NCBI RefSeq assembly: GCF_051652165.1
Contig: NZ_JBOFTR010000004.1
Coordinates: forward strand, 558,001 to 622,000
Length of the DNA: 64,000 nucleotides
Direction of reading: 5' to 3'
Source: Plesiomonas sp051652165
GTDB lineage: Bacteria > Pseudomonadota > Gammaproteobacteria > Enterobacterales > CAMTGL01
Positions 55,881-64,000 of the stretch are shown here, one piece after another. The notes under the pieces were generated by a model. The model was not told where the DNA came from, searched no databases, and worked only from the letters and a program-made list of their open reading frames with translations. A program made the position numbers and the translations under genes. The first letter of the stretch is position 1, and each line of letters opens with the position of its first letter.

Positions 55881-56372
55881 TTATTTTTGGTGATCTAAAT
55901 ATTTAATTATATCAGCGTGTAAAGATTCTGGTGCAGTTTGAGGGGCGTAACGTTCAACTACATTCCCCTTTCCATCAAGCAAAAATTTTGTAAAGTTCCA
56001 CTTAATTACAGTAGTTCCTAACACACCTGGTCTTTGTATTTTTAACCAACGGAAAAGGGGATGGGATCCTCCACCATTTACTTCTACTTTTTGCATAATA
56101 GGAAACGTAACATTATAATTTGATGTACAAAAATGTATAATCTCATCAGCTGCTCCCGGCTCTTGTTCGCCAAACTGATTACAAGGGAAAGCCAAAATCT
56201 GTAATCCTAATGAAGAGAGTTCTCGATATAACGCCTCTAATCCCTCATATTGTTGAGTAAAACCACACCGACTTGCTACATTAACAATCAGCACTACTTT
56301 TCCTTTCAATGATTGCACATCAAATGGATGACCGGTCAACTCGGTTAACTCAAAATCATATAACGATGTCAT
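55881..56372 (-). CDS. glutathione peroxidase family protein (BtuE/GPx-like)
   Basis: 163 residues. Reduces peroxides with thioredoxin or glutathione. The catalytic residues are present: peroxidatic Cys in NVASRCGFT (about 36), Gln in FPCNQFGEQEP (about 70) and Trp/Asn in WNFTKFL. Uses cysteine, not selenocysteine. Perfect ribosome site AAAGGAGGT. Cytoplasmic, no signal peptide. Confidence 0.92.
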   Translation of the reverse strand: MTSLYDFELTELTGHPFDVQSLKGKVVLIVNVASRCGFTQQYEGLEALYRELSSLGLQILAFPCNQFGEQEPGAADEIIHFCTSNYNVTFPIMQKVEVNGGGSHPLFRWLKIQRPGVLGTTVIKWNFTKFLLDGKGNVVERYAPQTAPESLHADIIKYLDHQK

Positions 56373-56717
56373 TAGTTACCTCCTTTAACGCGCCTCTCTA
56401 GTTTTAGCACAATGATTCATCTTTAACAGAACATTACTTACACAAATTAAATTTTATGTGTATACAAAACCTAACCTTAGGTGTCTTACGCTATAAAATA
56501 CAGTGACCAATCCAGCAGCCTCATTTTTACAACAAAATTTATCGACATTATTCGCAAGTTCTACTAATTTGTTGCAACCCTGACTACGAGTTTATTCGTG
56601 TATTTGCATGTTAACTTTTTATATTACAATTATAGTGTTAAGTGCACAGCCATAAGCGCCCAATAAGTTGCACTCTACCTTTTATTTTGCTGCTTTGTGA
56701 AAAATTGAGATCACTGT
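56373..56717. other. 345-base intergenic region between divergent peroxidase gene and yciA
   Basis: Must contain two divergent promoters. AT-rich; I see no further gene or repeat. Confidence 0.5.
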
Positions 56718-57158
56718 ATGACTGAACAGCCTAGAAAACCTGAAGGTGTGCTATTACTGCGTACCTTAGCAATGCCTGCTGATACCAACCCTAATGGTGA
56801 TATTTTTGGTGGTTGGATTATGTCACAAATGGACATCGGAGGCGCAATTCTAGCAAAAGAGATAGCCCATGGCCGTGTTGTCACTGTTGCAGTAGATGGT
56901 ATAACCTTTCTTAAACCCGTAGCTGTTGGTGATGTTGTCTGTTGTTACGGTAAAGCGGTGCACATTGGTAATAGCTCAATGAAAATTAGAATGGAAGTAT
57001 GGGTTAAAAAAGTATCTAGTGAACCAATCGGTCAACGGTACTGTGTTACTGAAGCTATTTTTACTTATGTTGCCGTTGACTCTAACGGGCTAGCACGTTC
57101 TGTACCTAAAACACAAAATCCTGAATATGATTTGGCGATATCAACCATAAATAAGTAA
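56718..57158 (+). CDS. yciA: acyl-CoA thioesterase YciA
   Basis: 146 residues of hot-dog fold. LRTLAMPADTNPNGDIFGGWIMSQMD carries the conserved Asn/Asp catalytic region, and GRVVTVAVDGITFLKPV follows. Broad-specificity cytoplasmic acyl-CoA hydrolase, working as a hexamer in relatives. Third hot-dog acyl enzyme in the window. Confidence 0.94.
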   Translation: MTEQPRKPEGVLLLRTLAMPADTNPNGDIFGGWIMSQMDIGGAILAKEIAHGRVVTVAVDGITFLKPVAVGDVVCCYGKAVHIGNSSMKIRMEVWVKKVSSEPIGQRYCVTEAIFTYVAVDSNGLARSVPKTQNPEYDLAISTINK

Positions 57159-57218
57159 TATCATATTTAATAAATACGATTTAACATATCGTACAATCTT
57201 AATTGTGTTATACAATAA

Positions 57219-57251
57219 AGCCGATAGCTTTTATTTATTATCGGTTTTATT
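57219..57251 (+). terminator. terminator of yciA
   Basis: CCGATA (57221-57226) pairs with TATCGG (57239-57244) over a 12-base loop, then TTTTATTTA. Moderate strength. Confidence 0.6.
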
Positions 57252-57386
57252 TATGAATGACAAATGTGACGCTATACACAATTTAACAAGGAAATAATGC
57301 AATCAATTGAAATATTCATTTATTTTAATTGTTAATAAAGCATTAATGAATATTTTTTGCTTCATACTATAAAAATAGGGATACTC

Positions 57387-57782
57387 ATGTCAAACACCTC
57401 AGTAATAAAGTACACTATTTCTGATTTGGCAACTGAATTTGAGATTACTCCTCGCAGTTTACGTTTTTATGAAGCAGAGGGTTTACTGACACCTACACGG
57501 CAAGGCTTAACGCGAATATATAGTCGACAAGATCGGACCCGGCTACAATTAATATTACGAGGGAAAAGATTAGGGTTTAGTTTAAGTGAAATAAAAACAT
57601 TATTTCACTGGTATGACTCACCTAAAAACAACAGAGTTCAAATAAGAAATATGCAAAATTTAATTGAAGATAAAAAAATACTACTCAAACAACAACTCAA
57701 TGATATACACATTATATTGAATGAATTAAATCATGCTGAAAATATTTGCATAAAAGCAGCCAATCAAATAACAAAAAAATAA
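57387..57782 (+). CDS. MerR-family regulator, LiuR-like
   Basis: 131 residues. N-terminal MerR winged helix (TISDLATEFEITPRSLRFYEAEGLL), and TRIYSRQDRTRLQLILRGKRLGFSL, which closely fits LiuR, the regulator of branched-chain amino acid and fatty acid degradation in proteobacteria. A coiled-coil dimerisation helix fills the C-terminus; no metal-binding Cys motif. The ATG at 57387 has AGGG seven bases upstream; a TTG at 57357 is less likely. No liu genes lie next to it here. Confidence 0.8.
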   Translation: MSNTSVIKYTISDLATEFEITPRSLRFYEAEGLLTPTRQGLTRIYSRQDRTRLQLILRGKRLGFSLSEIKTLFHWYDSPKNNRVQIRNMQNLIEDKKILLKQQLNDIHIILNELNHAENICIKAANQITKK

Positions 57783-58002
57783 TCCACCTATATTTTTATC
57801 GCACGCCAAAAATATGTCGCCAATAAAATGACGATTTACATGTAACATCGTTATAAAGCAATGAACTTGTCAAATCACTATGTGCATAGATCACCTATGG
57901 GTGTGATCTTGCGCAAAGACAAACCCGCTTTATCTATTTAAAATTCGCCTCGCACTGCTCCTATCGCTTACATATAAATAAACATTCAACGCAGGAAGCA
58001 AC

Positions 58003-59895
58003 ATGTCTTTTTCTCTTAAAACAAGATTACTTACTTGTAGTCTTAGCGCCGTTGTGATTATGGCTTTTTCGCTTGTTGTTATTTCCAATTATAAAGTAAG
58101 CAATGATGCTCTTAATAATGCAAAAATAGAAATTAAACGCTTAGGTTCAACCTATGCAACAAGTGTTAGTGATTGGATTTTAAACAAGGGGTATGCTCTC
58201 TCTGCATTAAAAAAATCATTAGCAAACGCTCCTAGTACCCATATTGTTTCAGCCATTCAACAAACTCACGAAAGTGGTTCATTTAGCCTAACTTACTATG
58301 GCACAACAGAAGGCCTAATGTACCGTCAAGATCCAAGTTTAAACAGAGCAGATTATGATCCCCGCGAACGACCATGATTTAAACTTGCTAGTCAACACAA
58401 TCAGTTAAGTATGACTCCGCCATATTTAAGTGCAACTCAAAACGTAATGGTTGTGACAATGGCTGAGCCTGTTTATCAAAATGGTCAATTAATTGGCGTT
58501 GTAGGCGCTGATCTTTCACTAAAGCAATTAGTGAAAGAAATTATCTCTATGGATATTCCTGGTAATGGTTATGCTATATTAATTAATAAAGATGGTTTAA
58601 TTGTTGCCCACCCAAACCAATCTGTATGGCAAAAAAACATCAGCAGTATCTATCCTTCTTTATCACTTGACTATATTGCATCACTAGAAGCATCAAACTC
58701 AATTAATAAGATTAATGTTTCAGGTGAAGATAATTTGGTCTATGCGATAAAAATCAAAAATACTGACTGGTCACTCATTTACATGATAAACCCAAAGGTT
58801 ATATTGAGCCATACTACCCAACTTATCTACCAACAAACAACAATTGCAATTGTATTACTTATTATATCCAGCTTATTCCTTACTCTTGTATTTAAGCAAC
58901 AATTTAAAGATCTTGAGCGTGTATCGAAGGCCATTAATGATATAGCAGCAGGAGAAGCCGATCTAACTGTTAAAATCACAACGAAAAATAAACATGATGA
59001 AATAGGAATATTAGCCTCAGGGTTTAATTTGTTTGTTGCAAGATTACATACCATGGTTAACCGATTAACCATAATTACTCATGATTTAACGGAACAATCA
59101 TCTAGCACATTCAACTCTGCCAATAATAACAGTATTGCTCTATCAACCCAGCAAGATGAAATTACAATGGTTGCTACTGCGGTAACTGAAATGGCCAGTG
59201 CAACGCAAGAAATTGCTACTCATGCTGAACAAACGGCTAATACTGCACAAAATGCAGTTGCCCTCTGCACTAAAGGGCAACATCAAGTGCACCAAAGCCA
59301 GAACTCCATTCGTGAACTAGCAAATGAAGTCTCTAGCACCAGTGATATTATTAGCGAACTAAACCACAATGCACACGCAATCAGCTCTATTCTTGCCACG
59401 ATTACCGGTATTGCAGAGCAAACAAATCTACTTGCACTAAATGCAGCTATCGAGGCTGCACGAGCAGGAGAACAAGGCCGAGGATTTGCTGTTGTAGCAG
59501 ATGAAGTTAGGGTTCTTTCGCAACGCACCCACTCTTCTACACAAGAAATTCAAAATATGATAGAAACTTTACAGCATACTACATCACGAGCAGTTTCAAC
59601 TATGGCAAACAGCCATTCATTAGCAACGACCAGTGTCAATGATGCTAATTCAGCCAGTGATAGCTTACAACAAATTAGCTCTGCTATTGCAGGTATATCC
59701 GATATGGCAAGCCACATTACAACAGCAGCAGAAGAACAAACCTCTGTCACTGCAGAAATAAATACAAACACAGAGTCAATTCGTGAGGTTTCTACTGTTT
59801 TATCACAAGAATCACAATATTCAAGCACACAGGCCAAACATCTTGCAATATTAACTCAACAGCTAAATAGCGAAGTTCAGCAATTTAAATTGTAA
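58003..59895 (+). pseudogene. methyl-accepting chemotaxis protein interrupted by an in-frame TGA
   Basis: One continuous frame of 630 sense-plus-stop codons, broken only by TGA at 58375-58377 (codon 125). Before it: signal anchor (about 9-27) and the first part of a dCACHE sensor ending YDPRERP. After it: the rest of the sensor, second membrane helix, HAMP and a complete signalling hairpin (TNLLALNAAIEAARAGEQ). In CACHE sensors YDPRxRP is followed by Trp, so TGG to TGA, a single base, explains the break. The rest is intact, implying a very recent mutation, a sequencing error or readthrough. Good ribosome site AGGAAG at the true start; ATG at 58411 could give only an N-truncated product. Confidence 0.88.
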
Positions 59896-59924
59896 TCTAT
59901 TTTATAAACATAAAGTCAATAACG

Positions 59925-59961
59925 AAAAAGGTACGCTTAATAATTACGCGTACCTTTTTTA
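59925..59961. terminator. bidirectional terminator between the chemoreceptor gene and nuoN
   Basis: AAAAAGGTACGC and GCGTACCTTTTT form a perfect 12-bp stem with an 11-base loop; T runs on both strands. Ends the nuo operon and the chemoreceptor gene. Confidence 0.92.
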
Positions 59962-60028
59962 TATGTTGATAGTTATGCTCAACATTCAGATTCTATTACA
60001 ATAGCAATCATTCAGTTTATTACTCGTA

Positions 60029-61492
60029 TTATAGTATCGGGATAATCCTTGCTATTGAAACTAATGTTAATAATGGCTGAGGATAAACACCAAAAATTAA
60101 TACTAACAGTGCTGACAATAATAACACGACGCCTCCAGCACTCATTGCCCAATTGTCTACTGTATCACGTGCTCTAACCATTTGCGGGGCTAAATACAGT
60201 GCAATCATCACGCGTAAGTAGTAATACAAACCAATAGCACTCCCTAAAACAATAGTACCCGTTAACCACCAACTTTTTGATTCTACTCCTACAGCAAGAA
60301 CATAAAACTTACCAATAAAGCCAAGAGTTAATGGGATACCTGCTAGTGCTAACATCATAATAGTTAATACAGCAGCTAATACTGGTCGATGCCAAAATAA
60401 ACCACGATAGCTATATAATAAATCAGCATCACGGCCACGATATGGGCTAGAGATTAAACTTACTACACCAAAAGCACCTAGTGCTGTAAGCACATAAGCC
60501 ACTAAATATACAACAACAGACTCCTCAGGCATTGCAATATTTTTTGCTGCTACCACAGCAATCAACACATATCCAAAATGTGCAATTGAAGAGTAACCCA
60601 ACATACGCTTAATATTATTTTGCATTAGTGCTGATAAGTTACCAAAAAGAATAGATAACACAGCTAAAATGCTCAGTACTTGCTGTACTGCAAAGTGATT
60701 AGCAGCAGGGGTACTCAATAAAAATCGTAAAAATACCGCAAATATAGCGACTTTACCTGCTGTAGCAATAAAAGTAGCAACCGGTGCTGGAGCACCTTCA
60801 TAGATATCTGGCGTCCATAAATGAAATGGGGCTAAAGACAGTTTGAACGCAAATCCAACTAACATCATACCAAATCCAGCAAGTAGCAATGGCTCATGTA
60901 ACGTATGGTTTTGTAGTGAGGACCCTATATCAACAAAAATCAAACTTCCAGTTTCTGCATACACTAATGCCATACCAAACAAAATAAACGCAGAAGCAGC
61001 AGCAGAAAGCACCATATATTTAATGCTGGCTTCTAATGATCGCTTTTCTCGATAGCTATAGCCAATCAAACCAAATAGTGGTAATGAAATTAATTCTATC
61101 CCAATAAATAATGCAGCTAAATGACGAGCTCCTGCTAATACTAATCCACCACAAGACGCAATCAGTAATAGAAGATAAAACTCCTCTTTATTATCAGGAT
61201 AACCTTGTAACCATAAGTATGCAAAAGTACAACTAGCTAATGTTGCAATTAGAATAAGAGCAGAAAAAAACAGACTAAAGCCATCAAATTGTAATAGTTG
61301 TGTAACTTGCTGCGCAGGTATGTGTGAGCTGAACAATGCAGATAATAGGGCTAAATTTAAACCAATCACTGACACTGTTGCTACATAAAAGTGTTCACGT
61401 TTCCATGCAATAACCATCATCACAATAAGTGCTGTTAGTCCGGTAATAACTAACGGTAGCTCAACAATAAGTGACTGTAGTGGGAACTCCAT
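60029..61492 (-). CDS. nuoN: NADH-quinone oxidoreductase subunit N
   Basis: Antiporter-like membrane subunit of complex I. 487 residues with about 14 helices. NNIKRMLGYSSIAHFGYVL (about 297-315) is the conserved antiporter segment with the functional Lys. GGAG before the ATG. Last gene of the nuo operon, three bases after nuoM, followed by a terminator. Confidence 0.95.
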   Translation of the reverse strand: MEFPLQSLIVELPLVITGLTALIVMMVIAWKREHFYVATVSVIGLNLALLSALFSSHIPAQQVTQLLQFDGFSLFFSALILIATLASCTFAYLWLQGYPDNKEEFYLLLLIASCGGLVLAGARHLAALFIGIELISLPLFGLIGYSYREKRSLEASIKYMVLSAAASAFILFGMALVYAETGSLIFVDIGSSLQNHTLHEPLLLAGFGMMLVGFAFKLSLAPFHLWTPDIYEGAPAPVATFIATAGKVAIFAVFLRFLLSTPAANHFAVQQVLSILAVLSILFGNLSALMQNNIKRMLGYSSIAHFGYVLIAVVAAKNIAMPEESVVVYLVAYVLTALGAFGVVSLISSPYRGRDADLLYSYRGLFWHRPVLAAVLTIMMLALAGIPLTLGFIGKFYVLAVGVESKSWWLTGTIVLGSAIGLYYYLRVMIALYLAPQMVRARDTVDNWAMSAGGVVLLLSALLVLIFGVYPQPLLTLVSIARIIPIL

Positions 61493-61495
61493 GAT

Positions 61496-63013
61496 CTACA
61501 CTCCATTCACAGGAATTAAATTAAACCAGTACTCAACATTGAGCATCACTTGCGTTGTGGTATCTAAAATTGGCTGAGGGTATACCCCTAACAATAATAG
61601 TAATGATGCCAATAAAAGAATAATCAAGAACTCTCTTTGGCTCATTTCTGCTAAAGGCGAATTTGCTTTAGTTGGCCCATAAAATGCACGTTGAATCATA
61701 ATTAACGAATATACTGAAGCTAACACTAAACTAAATGTTGCAACCACTGCTACTTTAGGCGTAAGTTGATAATTTCCTAATAAAATTAAGAACTCACCAA
61801 TAAAGTTTCCTGTACCTGGTAGCCCAAGTGATGCTGCAGCAAAAAACAGTGATAGCGCAGGAAGATAACGAACTCGCCCCCATAACCCTCCCATTTCACG
61901 TAAGTCACGTGTATGTAAGCGTTCATAAATTTGGCCACACAGAATAAACAACCCTGCAGCTGATAATCCATGAGCAATCATTTGAACAACAGCGCCTTGC
62001 AAAGCAAGTGTTGTTCCTGAGTAAATAGCAATAAGCACAAACCCCATATGGGATATACTGGTATACGCGATTAAACGTTTAATATCTGTTTGTGCAAATG
62101 CCAGTAGTGCGCCATAAAATATGCCAACCAAACCCAACGACATAGCAATAGGTGCAAAATTAGCTGATGCTTCAGGAAAAAGCGGTAAGCTAAAACGTAA
62201 TAAACCGTATGCTGCCGTTTTAAGTAAAATACCTGCCAAATCAACAGAACCAGCAGTAGGCGCTTGACTATGGGCATCAGGCAACCAACCGTGTAATGGC
62301 ACTATTGGCATTTTCACAGCAAAAGCAATAAAGAAGCCTAACATCAATACATATTCAATGTTTTTAGTCATTGGAGTATGCAGCAGTGCCTCATAACTAA
62401 ATGTCATTACTCCTGTAGCTTGATAATGCACAAAGACTAAAGACAATATCGCAACAAGCATTAATAGCCCGCTTGCCTGTGTATAAATAAAGAATTTTGT
62501 AGCCGCCGTAATTCTTGTCTTACCATCAGAGGCTTTATGCCCCCATAAAGCGATCAAAAAATACATGGGAACTAACATCATTTCCCAGAAAAAGAAAAAT
62601 AGAAAAAGATCAATAGATAAAAATACACCAATTACACCACCTAAAATCCACAATAAATTTAAGTGGAAAAAACCTAAGTGCCGTTGAATCTCTCTCCATG
62701 AGCACAATACAGCTAATACACCGAGTAAACCCGTGAGTATGACCATTAGCAATGATAAGCCATCAAGAGCTAAATGCAGTGAAATGCCAAAACGAGGTAT
62801 CCACGGCAATTGATATTCAACTTGCCATTGTGGAACACCATTTATAGCCGATAGCGTAAAATCCTCTGTAATCCATAAATATAAGGCTAATCCTAGTGTT
62901 AACCCCATAGAAAACAATGCAATCCAACGTGGCATTAAAGACTGGCCGCGTTCAACCAGCCAACATAAAAAACCACCCATAAAGGGGATAAGGATGAGCC
63001 ACAGTAGTGTCAT
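61496..63013 (-). CDS. nuoM: NADH-quinone oxidoreductase subunit M
   Basis: Proton-channel subunit of complex I, 505 residues, about 14 helices. FFFWEMMLVPMYFLI carries the essential Glu of helix 5, and TDIKRLIAYTSISHMGFVL the conserved Lys region. GWLPDAHSQAPTAGSV is diagnostic. Lies between nuoL (21 bases upstream) and nuoN. Confidence 0.96.
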   Translation of the reverse strand: MTLLWLILIPFMGGFLCWLVERGQSLMPRWIALFSMGLTLGLALYLWITEDFTLSAINGVPQWQVEYQLPWIPRFGISLHLALDGLSLLMVILTGLLGVLAVLCSWREIQRHLGFFHLNLLWILGGVIGVFLSIDLFLFFFFWEMMLVPMYFLIALWGHKASDGKTRITAATKFFIYTQASGLLMLVAILSLVFVHYQATGVMTFSYEALLHTPMTKNIEYVLMLGFFIAFAVKMPIVPLHGWLPDAHSQAPTAGSVDLAGILLKTAAYGLLRFSLPLFPEASANFAPIAMSLGLVGIFYGALLAFAQTDIKRLIAYTSISHMGFVLIAIYSGTTLALQGAVVQMIAHGLSAAGLFILCGQIYERLHTRDLREMGGLWGRVRYLPALSLFFAAASLGLPGTGNFIGEFLILLGNYQLTPKVAVVATFSLVLASVYSLIMIQRAFYGPTKANSPLAEMSQREFLIILLLASLLLLLGVYPQPILDTTTQVMLNVEYWFNLIPVNGV

Positions 63014-63034
63014 GGCAGATAGAATCCATTCTAA

Positions 63035-64000
63035 TTAAAACAACACCAGCAACGCTAAAATAAACAGCGCACCGAACCCTACTGACGTTACGTACCAGCG
63101 TAACTGCCCTGTTTCTGTAGATACAACGAGCTTATTCCCTTGCCGAGTCACCAGCATGAAAATATTAAGCACTCTATTTAGTGGGTCTGCTTGTAATTTC
63201 TGCGTAACAAGTAAATAAGGCTTTACAAAAATATGATCGTACAACCAATCAAAACCCCATGCATTCAACCATAAAACAGCTAATTTTTGGCCTAGCGCAG
63301 AGTGCGCCATCTTATTCACCCGATGACGATCACCTAAAAATAAAGTAGCAGCAATAACAATACCCACCAATGCCACCAATGCCGAAATAAGCTCAAGTTG
63401 ATGTTTCGCACTAAAATCAGACACTGTTTCATTTATAGGTAATACCCCCGCTAATGGAGGCGTAATGAGTGCACCAATAAATGTTGATAACAGCATTAAT
63501 ATGCCCAATGGTAAATAGTAACTCACACCTTTACCTGAATGCGCATCAATACTGGTTGGGCCATGAAATACAATAAAAATCAATCTGAACGTGTAAATAG
63601 AGGTAAGTAATGCCCCTACTAAACCAGCAAGTAACAACCCAATGTGATTAGAAGCGAGTGCTTGCCACAAAATTTCATCTTTACTGTAAAAACCTGCGGT
63701 AATAAAAGGAAGCGCTGAAAGAGCTGCTCCACCAACCAAAAAGCAAGCATAGATGAATGGCAGTGATTTACGTAAGCCCCCCATTTTATAAATGTTTTGC
63801 TCATGATGACAGGCAACAATCACCGCACCGGCAGACAAGAACAGTAACGCTTTAAAAAATGCATGCGTCATCAGATGAAAAATTGCCGCATCCCACGCCA
63901 TCACACCCAGCGCTAAGAACATATAACCAATTTGACTCATGGTTGAATATGCTAAAATACGCTTAATATCCGTTTGAACCAGCGCAGCAAAACCAGCTAA
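63035..64000 (-). CDS. nuoL: NADH-quinone oxidoreductase subunit L (partial, C-terminal half)
   Basis: The frame runs off the right edge of the window, so about 321 C-terminal residues are seen of about 610-620 expected. The visible start, LVQTDIKRILAYSTMSQIGYM, is the conserved antiporter helix. HAFFKALLFLSAGAVI follows, and the end carries the long lateral helix and last membrane segment typical of NuoL. The ATG at 63940 is internal. Confidence 0.95.
   Translation of the reverse strand, partial: LAGFAALVQTDIKRILAYSTMSQIGYMFLALGVMAWDAAIFHLMTHAFFKALLFLSAGAVIVACHHEQNIYKMGGLRKSLPFIYACFLVGGAALSALPFITAGFYSKDEILWQALASNHIGLLLAGLVGALLTSIYTFRLIFIVFHGPTSIDAHSGKGVSYYLPLGILMLLSTFIGALITPPLAGVLPINETVSDFSAKHQLELISALVALVGIVIAATLFLGDRHRVNKMAHSALGQKLAVLWLNAWGFDWLYDHIFVKPYLLVTQKLQADPLNRVLNIFMLVTRQGNKLVVSTETGQLRWYVTSVGFGALFILALLVLF

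Noticed and set aside
57881..57908. TGTGC..TCACC and GATCAC..GTGATC before the broken chemoreceptor as a CRP site
   Set aside because: Spacing is one base short of the CRP consensus and half-sites are imperfect; the palindrome alone is not enough.
58375..58420. TGA as a selenocysteine codon in the chemoreceptor
   Set aside because: The family has Trp there and no hairpin of bacterial SECIS type is visible directly after the TGA.

Overview
The window is a chromosomal segment of an AT-rich (by eye about 40% GC) gammaproteobacterium. FNR, RibA, NagK, FadM, TtcA, LolCDE, YcfP and HinT closely resemble their enterobacterial counterparts. A cbb3 oxidase locus, an H-NOX/kinase pair, EarP-type EF-P and a proton-pumping NADH dehydrogenase point instead towards Aeromonadales/Vibrio/Shewanella-like relatives. 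The exact genus cannot be settled from the sequence alone. I saw no phage, insertion sequence, CRISPR array or plasmid module; this is essentially a core-genome region with a few unusual spots.

Layout. 0.2-4.3 kb: potABCD polyamine importer. 4.3-7.5 kb: cobB, nagK, ribA and a 57-aa membrane ORF. 7.5-8.4 kb: minus-strand tRNA operon Gly-Cys-fMet x5 with terminator. 8.7-9.9 kb: a DUF3581-type hot-dog protein converging with the FadM thioesterase. 10.0-20.1 kb: a high-affinity respiration block, made of an unknown membrane-anchored protein divergent from ccoNOQP, then fixH(ccoH), ccoI, ccoS, a TauE/SafE-like membrane protein, fnr with its own FNR box, and uspE. 20.3-22.1 kb: CDF cation exporter, a CGSCGGC-tailed orphan and a 30-aa ORF. 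22.2-26.8 kb: ttcA, efp and earP (EF-P arginine rhamnosylation), ybiT. 26.9-31.4 kb: degenerate GGDEF/EAL protein, GNAT acetyltransferase, TPR-DUF218 protein, yaeQ. 31.5-36.1 kb: nfeD-qmcA and lolCDE. 36.3-40.5 kb: a 28-aa membrane ORF, a PilZ-like gene overlapping mfd. 40.6-42.5 kb: H-NOX nitric-oxide sensor and hybrid kinase. 42.7-47.7 kb: hinT-ycfL-thiK-nagZ-ycfP-ndh, the E. coli order but without lpoB. 48-51.7 kb: chemoreceptor and class I dihydroorotase. 51.9-57.8 kb: ptsG, tyrR, glutathione peroxidase, yciA and a LiuR-like MerR regulator. 58-59.9 kb: a chemoreceptor gene broken by one in-frame TGA. 60-64 kb: nuoN, nuoM and part of nuoL.

Together the genes describe a motile, facultatively respiring bacterium. 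It has alternative NADH entry points (Ndh and Nuo), a microaerobic cbb3 oxidase next to the oxygen regulator FNR, probable NO sensing, glucose PTS uptake, polyamine import and amuramyl-peptide/amino-sugar recycling.

The observations most worth checking are: the TGA replacing a conserved Trp codon in the second chemoreceptor; the five-copy initiator tRNA array with a recent 141-bp duplication and a covarying acceptor pair; a possible terminator/antiterminator between yaeQ and the DUF218 gene; three unannotated-looking small ORFs; the missing lpoB; and the uncharacterised protein divergent from ccoN. No wholly new multi-gene system was evident.
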